Assembly (NCBI GenBank): GCA_020064725.1
Contig: JAGTWJ010000006.1
Location: forward strand, 682,001-746,000
DNA: 64,000 bases
DNA from: Drechslerella dactyloides
Taxonomy: Eukaryota > Ascomycota > Orbiliomycetes > Orbiliales > Orbiliaceae
Direction: 5' to 3'
Within the stretch, counting starts at the first letter, position 1. Each line of letters begins with the position of its first letter. Position numbers and translations under genes: made by a program. This document shows, one piece after another, positions 24,552 through 36,700 of the stretch. Below the pieces are notes generated by a model. The model worked only from the letters and a program-made list of their open reading frames with translations. It made no database searches and was not told the DNA's origin.

Positions 24552-25799
24552 TTCGTCGAGGTCGCACTAGCCAACCTGCATAAAATATACTCGGCTTCGC
24601 AAACGTCTGAGCTACCACAAGCTACCAATAGCAAAGAACCACCATGATACACAAATCGTACAATGATACCTCAAATGATACTAAGCCGGCCTGTACTTCC
24701 TGGCTCAAAGGGCTGACGCAGGCGTAGTTCCGCTTTGCGTACCATTGATGTGCGACGACGAGATTTTCACCGCGCAAATTCTATTCTACTTTCACGCGTC
24801 GTTTCCTTTCTATGAAGAACTCCCGCCTAGTCATGAGACGTACAAGTATATAATATACTGTAGATAGGCGGCAGTCGGGTGAATCGTGCAGCGCAAACTG
24901 CCTTGTTGTTCTTGCAACAGTTAGTTAGTGTCACACGTATCTATACATTTCGTCACCTGTAACCAATTCTGCGGATGGTACAATAGGAAATTTACCTCAG
25001 CCGCGTGCTTTAGTTTGGCATAGAAGAACGCGTGTGTGCGCGTACTTCTGTTTGCTGCATATAGAGCCGCGTCATGTTCGGTGTGTCTATTGCATGGGTA
25101 ATCTGAGCTAAGCTAGAATCGCTCTGCGAAGTCCACATATCTATAATTTACTGTCTGATAAATGTGATTGACAAGCCTTCTCACGAGGGCGGAGTTACCG
25201 GTTATAACGATACATTGGCCTTGACGGGCGCTCAGTTTTTATAACTAAATTCGCAAATCAAGGTGGAAATGAAAGATTGGTATCACCTGTGTAAGATTCA
25301 AGCTTTTAACCCATAGAGTATCAACATTTGATGTTGTGGTGGCCCCATCGATAGCGAACCATTTCAGATCTCCAGCGGCTGGTATAATGATGTTCGTTGA
25401 GCCTCTGGCCACTTGTGGGAAGTTTCTTCTCGTCCAAGCGTGCATAGAGATCTCGGACTGATATCTGATAACAACAGGCTGAGATATCTATATTTAGTAA
25501 GAATATTGGCTTGCAATCTGTTCCAGCAAAATGGACCAAGGGGACACCTGCCACAGCTTAAACCCTATGTTCACCATCGATGAGACCAGAAGCGTCTGAG
25601 CAATGCTACGGCGACAAAATTTCGTTAAGAATATATTGTAGATAGTTTTTTTTCACATGTGAGATGGGTGTTATCCCGCTTTTGGAGATCCTTGATCAGT
25701 TTTTTCTCCCCTCTTACGTGACAATTTGGTAATTTGAGAGTATATAAAGTCCTAGCATTATGTCACCAGGCGGTAACACAATTCGTACAATCAAGAGTT

Positions 25800-27512
25800 C
25801 TATTGACGTCCTGATCCTCCACAGTGTTCCTTTCCGTGTGCTTTAGTCTCTTCTAGGAATGTTCCGAGCTTTGGAGATATAGTGAACCTCGAACATGTGG
25901 GGTTATAGACAATCCACGTACGGGACTTAGCAAGGCGCATCAGTAGCCATAGGATTTTCTCTTGACGGATAATACCCATTCCAGTTGTCTCAATGACACC
26001 AGGATACGGGCTTTCCCGGTAGATGGTATTGGGCACTGTAGAACAGTTTGCGAAGTAAATTTCTGGGAAGAAAGTGCCTGTGATATTCAAGCCTCTTACC
26101 AGAATTTCTTCGGGAAGGGGGCAATACCCTGGCGTAAAAGGGAAACCTTCGATATCATGCTGGGGAGGTAGTAGTTGGTTTTGGTCCCTCCGCCTTCTGA
26201 GCAGCCACGTTGCGTATCGAGTGAGATGACCCCAAGGGAATGCCTTAACCACCCATGCCATTTGAGCCGGGTGTGTCTGAATGAAATCCAGGAAGATCAA
26301 CCAGATGTGGATGTGGCGATGAATGCGTTCGTTCTGTGGATTTTCCAGAGCGAACGATAAAAGCTGAAATGCGATGTTGTGGACGAGCCTGGGCTTCAAA
26401 TGTCCTGATATATCCTCCGTTGATACTTCGGACATTTTGGTGACTTGCTGTTTTTCTTTTGCGGTCGATGCAGCCTCAAGTTTGCGCTTGCTAGCTTCTA
26501 GAGTAAGAGACGAGATCCCGCATACTGCTATCTGAATAGTCTGTAGGTCAGATTTGGCCCTGGTCATGAGAATCGGCTTGTGTATCTGGAGGTATTCCAT
26601 TTGTTTTATAGGCGCGAGATCCTGGTCTTTACGAAGAAAGTCGGAGATATGGGAATCGATAAAGAACTTAATCTCGGGAGGACAAGAGGAGGCCAATTTC
26701 ATCAGCAGATCGATGCCTTTGTTGATACCTTCATCTGTATGAGCTGCAAGACACGCTTTATGCGCGGTGAGTGTTTTATACAGAAGGAACAGAGCAGAAA
26801 GGGCGTCATATTTGATCAAGGGCATCAAGTTCCAATGCAAAGCTCCAATATCCGGCTGAAGGGTTGTCGCTTGGTGATACCAGGAATAAGAAATCTCAAC
26901 CCAGCATTCTGACTGAACGCAAGAGTCCCAGATGCCTTCGTCGACTTCTAGTTTTGATCTCACCCATGCTATATCTCCAAGCTTTAAACTCCAGAAAATC
27001 CTATATTCGGGAAACCGCTCATAGAGCATAGTGAACATGTGATAGGTTGCATAGAGGAGATCGAGGAAATGATGTTGGCTCTCAGGTAAATGCTTTTCGA
27101 TAGAAACGAAACCATCCATGATCTTATCCCACATTTTCTCCAGTAGTTGGTGTTCCCGGACGCATTTATTCATTTTGCTGCGAGCCGAAGGATTTTTATA
27201 GACGAGGAACAAGATATCGCAGTAGTATTCGAAGACACATTTGTAAGACTGGACTAGGCTCTCCAGGGTGGGCTGCGTTTCGTTTGGCTCAGCTTTGGAT
27301 AATGTGGGGGGCGCCGCCACCAGACTGAGAGGATTGGGTTGAGCCTTTCGCAATATCTTTTCGGTATCTAGATTGAGTGGATCGCAAAAATCGTAGCAAA
27401 CGTCGAACACCTGCCCATTTGTGACGAGTGGTTCGCCATTCGTTATGTGACTCCAATGCTCGTAACAACTAAGCTCACGAGTGCGCTTGTAAGAAGAAAG
27501 AAAAGGAGACAT
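25800..27512 (-). CDS. EST1/SMG5-7-like TPR and EST1 C-terminal domain protein
   Basis: Intact single-exon frame of 570 residues. Residues about 85-240 are helical repeats of the 14-3-3/TPR kind found in EST1 and SMG5/6/7: LGDIAWVR at 178-185, a SWYHQATTLQPDIGALHWNL segment at 210-229, then a helix beginning YDALSALFLLYKTL. The middle (about 340-360) is Lys/Glu/Ala-rich. The C-terminal part keeps the family's EST1 DNA/RNA-binding-type motifs: PLPEEILVRGLNITGTFFPE at 465-484 and EKILWLLMRLAKSRTWIVYN at 518-537. Family members act in telomerase recruitment or nonsense-mediated decay; filamentous fungi have many divergent members, so the role of this one is not known. No PIN nuclease domain follows, unlike SMG6. 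The start is the first ATG, with a TATA-like run about 90 bp upstream. No stops or RIP-like damage, although AT-rich transposon DNA begins about 1.1 kb away. Confidence 0.78.
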   Translation of the reverse strand: MSPFLSSYKRTRELSCYEHWSHITNGEPLVTNGQVFDVCYDFCDPLNLDTEKILRKAQPNPLSLVAAPPTLSKAEPNETQPTLESLVQSYKCVFEYYCDILFLVYKNPSARSKMNKCVREHQLLEKMWDKIMDGFVSIEKHLPESQHHFLDLLYATYHMFTMLYERFPEYRIFWSLKLGDIAWVRSKLEVDEGIWDSCVQSECWVEISYSWYHQATTLQPDIGALHWNLMPLIKYDALSALFLLYKTLTAHKACLAAHTDEGINKGIDLLMKLASSCPPEIKFFIDSHISDFLRKDQDLAPIKQMEYLQIHKPILMTRAKSDLQTIQIAVCGISSLTLEASKRKLEAASTAKEKQQVTKMSEVSTEDISGHLKPRLVHNIAFQLLSFALENPQNERIHRHIHIWLIFLDFIQTHPAQMAWVVKAFPWGHLTRYATWLLRRRRDQNQLLPPQHDIEGFPFTPGYCPLPEEILVRGLNITGTFFPEIYFANCSTVPNTIYRESPYPGVIETTGMGIIRQEKILWLLMRLAKSRTWIVYNPTCSRFTISPKLGTFLEETKAHGKEHCGGSGRQ

Positions 27513-27601
27513 TTAACTTGTCGTCCGATAGTGTTAGATGTTTGCAATTATCTTGTGTGTATGCATATGTGGTTCTGCCCGCCTGTCTGAGTTATGGAGC
27601 C

Positions 27602-27615
27602 ACATATATATATAC
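27602..27615 (-). promoter_or_regulatory. TATA-like run upstream of the EST1/SMG-like gene
   Basis: ACATATATATATAC lies 90-103 bp upstream of the start at 27512, a plausible TATA position. Inferred from position and composition only. Confidence 0.4.
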
Positions 27616-28193
27616 TCTTTCTTGACAGACGTATTACTTCCTAGACCGTGGCTGGAACTCTAAGCGTCAGGTAGAGTCACATTCTTGGCAATCCCAGGCT
27701 CCCAGTGCTGGTATTCATGCACGCCTATACTATTTCGCGACTTCGTTAGGCAGTGAGTCCTTGGTTCCTTGGCTACACAGCCCGGTCTCGTTGAAGTAAA
27801 GACTGGGCTGGTCCGTATACTGACATCTCAAAATCCTTGTTTGGTGGAGAGTCAATGCATACGTGCTTTCTGAAAAAAAATGAACAAAAAAAAAAAACTT
27901 CACCAATACATATCGCGCTCACTACGCGTCCTGTCATACACTATTGTCTCTTCATCAGCCTTCCCTGGGCAGGACTGCTCTGGCGTTCCGCCATCGCCAG
28001 CTAGTCTCGATGCTAGGCGATATACCAGCTTGAGCGAGAGTAACCGGGGGATCATCGTCTCATGAGGCACCATGCATAGTGAATCATTGTCTCCGTTCTG
28101 TTCATAGGGTATTTGAGTTGAAACATCAAGGCAATATGTTGTCATGTTGGATTCATAACCAACCTACGAGCACCCTTGCAGTTGAAAGTTCTG

Positions 28194-28610
28194 ATGGCGC
28201 AGTCGCTCGGACCCCATGCGCCCATGCGCCCGTATATGCGCAATGTGGATGGATCGCAGGCAATAAGTATCCCAGTGCACGGTGAAGCCCCACATATAGC
28301 CAACGTTTGTAGATGGCTCAACATCTATACCCCCGAAAAATTGCCAGAAGACGAAGCCCCAATTGTGCGTGTTTGTTTCATTTTCCGAGCAATGATTCGT
28401 AGGGAGGCCGGGCTGGATAATGAACCGTGGATAGAACCGCGCACTCAAGACGATATCTGGGGATATCGCAAGGAATTGAAGAGAACCAAAATCTTCCTTC
28501 TTTTACTTCCACCTCTTATAGACAGGTTCAGAGATGCGTACTGTGGTTTGCCAGCTTTCGACTCTAAGTTTCGCGGCAAAGAGCAACAGCTGAACCCATT
28601 TCATACTTGA
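28194..28610 (+). CDS. Small hypothetical protein next to a transposon
   Basis: An open frame of 138 residues starting MAQSLGPHAPMRPYMRNVDG and ending KEQQLNPFHT. Composition is protein-like (LPEDEAPIVRVCFIFRAMI; WIEPRTQDDIWGYRKELKR) and there are no RIP-like stops, but I recognise no domain. Its TGA stop is 3 bp before the TA at which the 28616 transposon inserted, so the frame is either complete by chance or was cut close to its end. Could be an exon of a larger gene or a relic. Confidence 0.4.
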   Translation: MAQSLGPHAPMRPYMRNVDGSQAISIPVHGEAPHIANVCRWLNIYTPEKLPEDEAPIVRVCFIFRAMIRREAGLDNEPWIEPRTQDDIWGYRKELKRTKIFLLLLPPLIDRFRDAYCGLPAFDSKFRGKEQQLNPFHT

Positions 28611-28615
28611 CGCTA

Positions 28616-28655
28616 ACGCCGCCCACCGGCCGGCGAGCAACACCACCAACGCGAG
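28616..28655. repeat. Left terminal inverted repeat
   Basis: 40 bp, three mismatches to the reverse complement of 30687-30726; two of the three are G/A. Confidence 0.9.
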
Positions 28656-29445
28656 TAACCTAAATTCCTGGGTTTTTCAAAATTATATATATTCTCCATA
28701 GAAAAGCGGAAGAAAATTAGAATTTTTTTATTATAAGTGGTACTAGCTATATATCTATATATATTATAAAATAGTATCTATAAATATAGTGTGAAAAAAA
28801 AAAAAAAAAACTCTTGATAATATATAGCTAGTGTAGTGCTAATAGTGTCAGGTATTCTGGTATTAGTTGTATAATAGTATTACTAGTATTAGTAGTGTTA
28901 TTAGTAGTGGTACCTACTGCTGCTACCAGGTATACTTATGAGTGTGTAACTTGCTGTATAGTATGCTATTTATCTTGCTTAATATGCTATTAAGCATATT
29001 CAATAAGTATTAAAATATCAACATCAGCTAATACTTGTATTTTTGATAGATAATAGTAGTAGCTTATTTACTATCTCCCACACTACTACCAGAATGTTTG
29101 CTGTAGCTCACTATTAATGACTTAAAATATCTACTGTTGGGTATATAATATTTCTGTAACTTTTATAATTTTATCAAATTTATACTATAGTAGGGAAAAA
29201 AGGATTTCATTAATAATATATTAAATATTATTTATATATAAAACCAAAATATATTTATATGCTGGAGTCTTAAAGGTACTAGCAGTAGATATATATGCTT
29301 CTAGATTATTAATAATAAAATTAAACAAATCTCTATAATCTACTACTATAAAACTTAAAATCTTATTTAAAATATATAAAGGATTGAATGGTAATAGGCC
29401 AGCACCTTTTTACTTTTTAGTAATAACTTTTTCTATGAAAACTAC

Positions 29446-29836
29446 TTAATGCACTAATACAATAAAATCAATAAACTCTCTTTTCCCAATACCAATCCCT
29501 CCATAACAGCAAAATGAGCTGACAGCATCACTATATACCCGGGCATAATGACTGAACAGGCCAACGTCGAGTGGCTGTAAGTAATGAGTAGAGTGCGGCG
29601 GCTGCTGTCTGCAGTAATCGATGAAGGCAGTGCTAACATGGCTGCCATAGCCGTCAAGTATAAGCATCCATTATAAACAATTTGAGCTAAGACCGGCAAC
29701 TTAGGCAGACTTTGGCTGAAAGCAGTGCTCTAGCTATTTAAAAGCAAGTTCTTCATTCATCACTCCCTTCTTGCTTAACACCCAGTACCATCCATCCATC
29801 ACACGAGTCTCGTCCTTCATACCAGCCTACCAAATG
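29446..29836 (-). pseudogene. DDE transposase core fragment
   Basis: The recognisable part of the transposase: a segment around AGMKDETRVMDGWYWVL and KKGVMNEELAF (29720-29836, partly in another frame), then LILDGYGSHVSTAFIDYC with the second catalytic Asp, and HSTHYLQPLDVGLFSHYARV with the third. This is the pogo/Fot DDE_1 core. Only 28 residues separate the two Asp, against about 35 in relatives, so roughly 7 codons between them are missing. Upstream (29840-30640) the frame is too mutated to follow. Non-functional. Confidence 0.8.
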
Positions 29837-30686
29837 AACTTTACCTGGGAAGATAACCATTAGGGCACAATATTCTCCAATTACCAAGATACACTCAACC
29901 ATAATAACACTCTCCCTACCACCATTATAAACACAGAATTGCTGCCTCTTATAGACTATTAAGATAATTATATTAGCTACTTTTACCTATCTAATTATAA
30001 AGCCTTTTTTATTTATATTCTATATATTTTATAGGAGAATCTTATACTTCCAGACCAAACAATTAAATAAAATAAATTATTTAATAATAGCCTCAATATC
30101 ATTTGTTTTTTTTTTTTGTCTTTAAGCATTTAATTCCAGACTATAGTTAATTCAAAATAGCACTTCAAGAACCATATAACCCAATTCTTCCCAATCTTAC
30201 AGCCACCAAGTTATAAGACCATAGAGCAAAGCAAATCATAACAAACAAAAAAACCATAACTCCAGAAATCAATAATCCATTTCAAAAGAGCTCATTTTTA
30301 TACTACTATAAATAATTGATTTTTAGACTAAGTTTCAAAGAATATATAAAGACTACACCCTACTGCTTAATACTAGACTATCAATAAAAACACACCATAC
30401 ATTACAGCTACTTAATTAAGTAAAGACACCCAACCTTCCTTCTATACTTTAATTACTACTTGTATCTTTTCTTTTTTCTCCAGATCAAACTACCTATACA
30501 TCTTAATTAATTATTTTTATATTAACAAATAAAATTTATATAAAATATCAAAAAATAGACAATATAAATTAAAGACAATATAATCTACAAGAAAAAGGGA
30601 AAGAAATAGGAGAAATCCATAGTAGTGACAATACTGTGACTTAGCATTGTGATATGAAGCACTCAACCTAAATTTGGTATAGCCTG

Positions 30687-30726
30687 CTCGTGGTGGTGGT
30701 GTTGCTCGCCGGCTGGTGGGCGGCGT
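30687..30726. repeat. Right terminal inverted repeat
   Basis: Partner of 28616-28655, followed by TA at 30727-30728. Confidence 0.9.
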
Positions 30727-30728
30727 TA

Positions 30729-33700
30729 GAGCTTACGAGTCATTGCCAAAGCGTAGGAAGTGTGTATAGCTTCCAGATACTGATGGTTGCCTATTTGGGA
30801 TATAATTCCACCCATTTATGATAGACACCCTCATACCAGTACCAGACAACAATATTGTGATGTATACCAAATGGGTGGTGTAAGTTATATAGTGTTAATT
30901 TATTGCGATGTAACTCCAACATCGTCATATCAACTCAATTTCATAGCCAAAGTATAAATCATCAATATTTCCTAAACACCAGATATGCAAACTTATACGT
31001 AATAACTATACAATAAATATTATAGGTAAATAATAACACTGTTATAAGCGCCGGCTTCAAAACCTGGTAAAACTGTGCATTATAACAATAAGTGGAGAAA
31101 TAAGGAGCATAATTACAATCAGTATTATGATATATAAATATGGTGTATCAACCAAGCATATATATTAAAAAGTAGAATTATTGTGGAATTTTTGATAAAA
31201 TCTCTGTTTACATAAGTCTATAGATTTCTTAATCACTAACTATATAAATAGGATAAAATCCATAATGAATACATAGTTCTAAAACATAACTAGGTCACCA
31301 AACCATAAATCAGATCTAAACTTTATATTTCCCCTTTTTTTAGTATTTATTATTATAACATCTAATTTGAGTAGTATAGATACACCTGTACTTCTTCCCT
31401 GGTGTAAAAAGGCAGGGATTACTGATTCTAACACACTAATAGATTATTACAAGAAAAATAGCTATGGGGAGATTCCTTGCATTATTTGTGCTGTTCTCAA
31501 AAACACTAAACACTTACTAGTAACAGGTCAAAGTTATAATATTTTTCAGAGAATGGTGGTGGACAACATATCAAAAACAGGATGGGTAGAAGCTTGGCTT
31601 ATATAGTTTCAAAAGCCTAAGTTACAAGTAATTACTACTATTCTCAGTACTTGGATAGATTTGTTACCTTTTCTTAAACCAAATTATATATTTTCTAATA
31701 TAATTGAAAGTGAGTTATAAAAAATATTAATATCTGGCCTATTATTTTATATATATTATAATAATGTTGATTATACTGCTTTTAGTATATTAATATAATT
31801 ACTGTTTTTAAATTACTAAAAGCTTAAAAGACAAAATTAGCACCAATATATGGTTATAATCTGTGATAATAGGCTTTTTCTAATATAAAAATAGGATGTG
31901 GAAATAGTTCAAAATTTATAGACAAAAGTTAAAATAAACTAAAAAGATGTTAATAAAAAAGACTATCTAATTAAATATAAGGAATACTTTTTATTTCTTT
32001 AAAATCTTATTAAGATATATTCTGGGGTGGCTATAAATGGCAGTTTTGTAGTAGAAAGGCTTAATTAATCAAATTATCCCAAAAATATACTTAGGGAGTG
32101 GATGAAGGGATCTTCAGACTATTGTTTGGTGTTATAGGATATAGAACTTACTAAGTCAAAGAAAGTGAATATAGTTACAAAGAAAGGCAAATTAATAAAA
32201 GTTATTTATCAGTTTTGTTAGAGTAATTATAAAGTACTTTTGTCAAATGGCCAAATACCTCTATAAAATTAGCCAGATATAGAGATAGAAGATAACAAAG
32301 ATAATTTTTTAAGTGGTGCAGTAATTCTTGAAGACTTGCCTAAGTAAAGTATGAGGAATACCAGAAACAAGAATTTAGAAAAAAGAAGTACTTCTGTAAA
32401 ACTATCCAAGAAAAAAATAAATACTAAAAACATTTAGATAATAATTTAAGAAATCAAGCAAGAGATTTTAATAATTAACTTTTTAACCTAATTAATGGGT
32501 GAGCTTTGGATTAAGGAAATATGGAATAACCAGAATAAATAAAAATTTATAACCAATCTAGATTTTAAATGCATTAATAAAGCCAGATTTACTATTATTA
32601 TCTGTCACAAACAGGAACATTCCAGCTAACTAATAATAATAATAAGACCCCTATGATGTAAAATATATTGGCTAGTATCAAAGAATAAACTCCAGCTATT
32701 TTAAAATAATCTAGATAATCTATTTAATCTTATTAATAAGATTAAATGAAAGGTGAAGATTTGGGAGGTTAGGGAGAAATAATTAATAGTTAAGATGATA
32801 GTTGGAGTTGTATATAATGATAGAAAGTGTAAAGATAATAAAAGGATGGGTACTAGATATATTAGTATTAAATAGGAAGATTGTTAAAAAAATAAAATTA
32901 TAACTTGGGAAAACAGCTCGGAGTTTTGTGGTGTCAAATATAGGTTTGCAGCTAGTCTAGCTATATAGTGATATACAATTTAGGTGGTAATTGATACTAT
33001 TAAAAAAAGTTTTCAGAATTATATAGATACTAATAACTTTTTAAATTAGGATCCTAAAATAAAATAAAATAAACTAGAAGTAAAGGTGGAGCTATTAAAC
33101 CCTAATAATCAAGCAATATAAAATAAACAATAATTTGTATTTATAATATCTTAAGATATAGAATTATAAATTTAATTAAAATATTCGCTTTTAATATCTT
33201 TTTTATTATTATTATCTTTATTGAATAATGTGTTTTTTAGTTAAATTAAGTAGCCATAAGCTGTCTGCTCCTTCTCTTTATAGTTTATTGTAAGACCAAA
33301 ACTTTACTATGCTATCCTTGCTTGAGTCCTTCCAAAATTATTATTAGTCTTGTAGATAATTCCACTAGCTTTTTTTGAATTTACCTTGGCTTCCTTTATG
33401 TTTTTAATTTTTAAGATTTGTTCTGGTACTTTCTCTTTGTTATTTTCTTATTATTAAGGTTGTATAAGCTTCTTACTCCATATATTATGGAAAATTAATA
33501 GAAGATATAACTTCTATTATTTTGTTATTATTTACTGTATATTGAAGTAAAGTAGTGTGTGACTTGATGTATATTTTTCAAATTCTCCAGGGTAATAAAG
33601 TGTGGTGGCCAGGTATTAGACTTTTTAGTTATATAAATATATATCTGTTTCTTTTTTCTAAGGATTAAAGAGAAAATCTTGGTATTATATTTTTGTTTAA

Positions 33701-36700
33701 GCTTTTTGAACTTACTCTTAATAATGATTAGATAATGTTTGTGGAATAATTGGTCCTATATCTTCTTTCTTTAAGTAGGGTTGTTTTTTGATTTGGTTAA
33801 TTTTAAGTCTATGTTTATTATTGGTAGGATTAGAATTTCGATAGTAAGAATAGTGTATATATAAAAAAATATTACTACTAGAAAGAATTTAGAATGGGAT
33901 ATAGGTAGTTTTTATGGGTTTCTTGTTCTAAATGTTAAATTTAGTGATTAAACAATAGTATATAAACTTATTATATTGGGTTGCTTGTTGGATTCAGGCT
34001 ATCTTTATGTGAAGAGTTTATTCCAAAGAATATATTAGTATTATAGTACTATAACTATTTGGGTTAATATTATAACATAAAACTACAGTTATTAAATTGT
34101 TATATAACTAATTTTATTATAAATATATAGTTATGCCACTATATTTTTCTGGTATGGTTTTGTTATCAGCCTTATGGCTTTTAGTCTCATACTCTACTGC
34201 CTGTTACATATATGCATAAGTTTCATTTGTAGATCCATCCTGGTGGAGCTGTCTACATGGCTCCTTTTTCTGATGAATGCAAGATTCCTTGGAAGAATAA
34301 GCCAGGGTCAGTTTGGTGAATAGGTGTTCTTTGTTCTCCTTAACATTGTTAAAACTACCTTTAGATTAAATAATGTTGCGGCATGGGCAACATGGATGGT
34401 GCAGATGGCAATGATTAATGTTTTCTTAGCTATTCTAGAAAGTAAACTCAATATCATAAATTATTTCGCCGGTCTTCCGTACTTATTTTTTATAAGGATG
34501 TATAAATAGGCTGGCTGGATTGTGACTCTATAAGCAGTTATATATTCGGTTCTTTGAGTAACACAAAACCCAACAACAAATAATATCTGGGTTGATGTGG
34601 GTTTTATGGCTGCTACTGCCATTGTTGTAATGTTGTTTTTGTTGATTTTTTGTGAATGGGTATACAAGATATATTATATCTTATATATAATTCTTCTTGG
34701 GCTTACAGTTTAAAAATTTTAGGTTTACTTATTAGAATATTATAAAATATACTATATTATTATTACAATAGTTTTGTGGGGATTTATTTTTGTAATAATG
34801 AAGGTCTGGTAGTTTTATGGGATCTTATTCAAAGGTAGTTATGTAAAAACTTAAATCCTTTAATATAATAAAGTGGTTTAACTTTGATTTTAAACTTACT
34901 ATACTTCTAGATATATCTTAGGCTAATTTCTATATTTATGTCTTTTAAGTACTTATCTATTTATACTTCTATAAACATACCTATTTATAATAGTGTGGTG
35001 GGATGGTATATCTTTAAATAGTATTATAATAATTTATCTTTTAATTTAGCTATAGAGGAGCTTTATTTCTGATTTATTAAAATTGAGCTTTTTAACCTCT
35101 TATACCTGTTTTATAGAGGGGTCTTATGGTAGGAATATTATACTTAATTCCTACAGAACAGTGATTCTTTTTGCTTTAGGGATTAGTATTATTACTTTTT
35201 TTCCTTACTTTAAAAGCATAGTCTTAAGGTTTAACTCTTATAAATTCAAAATATAACAATTATACTTAATTTAGATATTATATTATAAAGATATAATATT
35301 ATACTTTTTTTAACCTTCTAAGTAGTCTTTAAAGCTAATGGATAATAGAGGAAGAAGCTTGGGTAAAGCCCTGGATAGATGAGCTCTTTGGAGCTGATAA
35401 TAAATATATAAGGCCAAAAAAATATATCTACATATGTCTTATATATATATATCAATGTAAGTTATTACTTTGCATGACTGATAAACACAGAGCCTAGATA
35501 CTTAAGATATCACTTTATATACTCAACAAGCTAGCTACAATAAATAGTCATGTTGTCACACTCGGTAACCACAGTCGAATTTTAAAAACTTATATAACTC
35601 CAAACATCCAAAATATCTTCAACACAATACTTGATGAGAGAAGAGGTAGAACAATTTATTTAAATAAATTATACCTAATTATTTATACTTATTTCTATTA
35701 GATTGTTATTAATTTTTGTTTTTTTTTGGCATATAATAGAGAGCAGCTTCCACAACCCAAGATATTAAAAACAAAATTTAGCAAATTTTAGTAAGAAAGC
35801 GGAGTACTAATATGGTATTCAAAAACATTAAATTCGAACCCTCTAAAAAGAAGCTTAGATACTTTGAATCAGAGTATAACCTTTAGATAAGGTTAATGTA
35901 GTAGAATTACACTAGGATTTTTTGAAGAATAAGATATTTTTACCAGTATATAGTATAAACTTCCTATTACTATATATTTCAAAAGACTATTTTATGCAGA
36001 TTAATATTAGCAGGTTATTTAAATTTATTCATATTGTGGGGATGTGAGATAAAATATATAATCTTTTACTCTTATTATATGAGTAGAGATAGATATTTCT
36101 GTGATTAACAAAAAAAAGTTTATTAAAATCTTTTTTAAATTATGGTTTTAACTTACTTATAGTATATAGTATATATATAAAAACCTAAAAAATAAAAGAT
36201 CTATTAATATTATCATAAAAGAACTAAAGTTTATAGATATCTTTTTATTGTTAAGTTGTTTAATACACTGGTTAATAATATAAGGTAGGTATATATATAT
36301 AAAGTTTATTTATATCTTCTCTTCCACATAACAGAATACTCTTTATATAAATATCAAGAGTGATTACTATGGAATTTAATGAGAAGAAAGGACATCAACA
36401 GATACTATAGGAATTTATCATATGATGAGTTAGAGGACACTATATCTAATTAACTAGCCATAGAATAAGGTTTAGACTATATTTTACAATGATATTACTG
36501 CTATTTCAGGCTTGGGTGCTAGAAACAGTACTATTCTAAAAGTTTTAGAATTCTTGATATTGAGCAATTTTATTATTAGGATAGGTATGTGTATAATAAA
36601 TCTAATACAAAATCTAAAAATAAGTAAGATAGTATTACTGGTTTAAATTGGTTAATTATTCAGGGAAGGTCTGTTAAAGAATTTGAGATAATGATGAAAG

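Larger units (their letters stand above)
21335..25799. other. Intergenic stretch, no confident gene
   Basis: Mixed composition. Long overlapping frames on both strands at 21450-22540 are GC-driven, lack domains and conflict with each other. A pyrimidine-rich lead and ATG near 23907 (plus) and minus-strand frames at 25245-25554 are weak. 22540-22860 and 23640-24300 are AT-richer. Inverted repeats at 23104-23124 and 24518-24551 are listed separately. Confidence 0.5.
28616..30726 (-). mobile_element. Second pogo-type DNA transposon, different family, inactive
   Basis: A 2111-bp element with 40-bp terminal inverted repeats (28616-28655 and 30687-30726, three mismatches) beginning ACGCCGCCCACC and a TA duplication (28614-28615, 30727-30728). 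The transposase relic is on the minus strand. The ends do not carry the two AAGCGA boxes of the other elements. 29780-30600 is strongly C-rich and G-poor on the plus strand while 29446-29750 is near normal, so mutation is uneven within one element. Confidence 0.9.
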
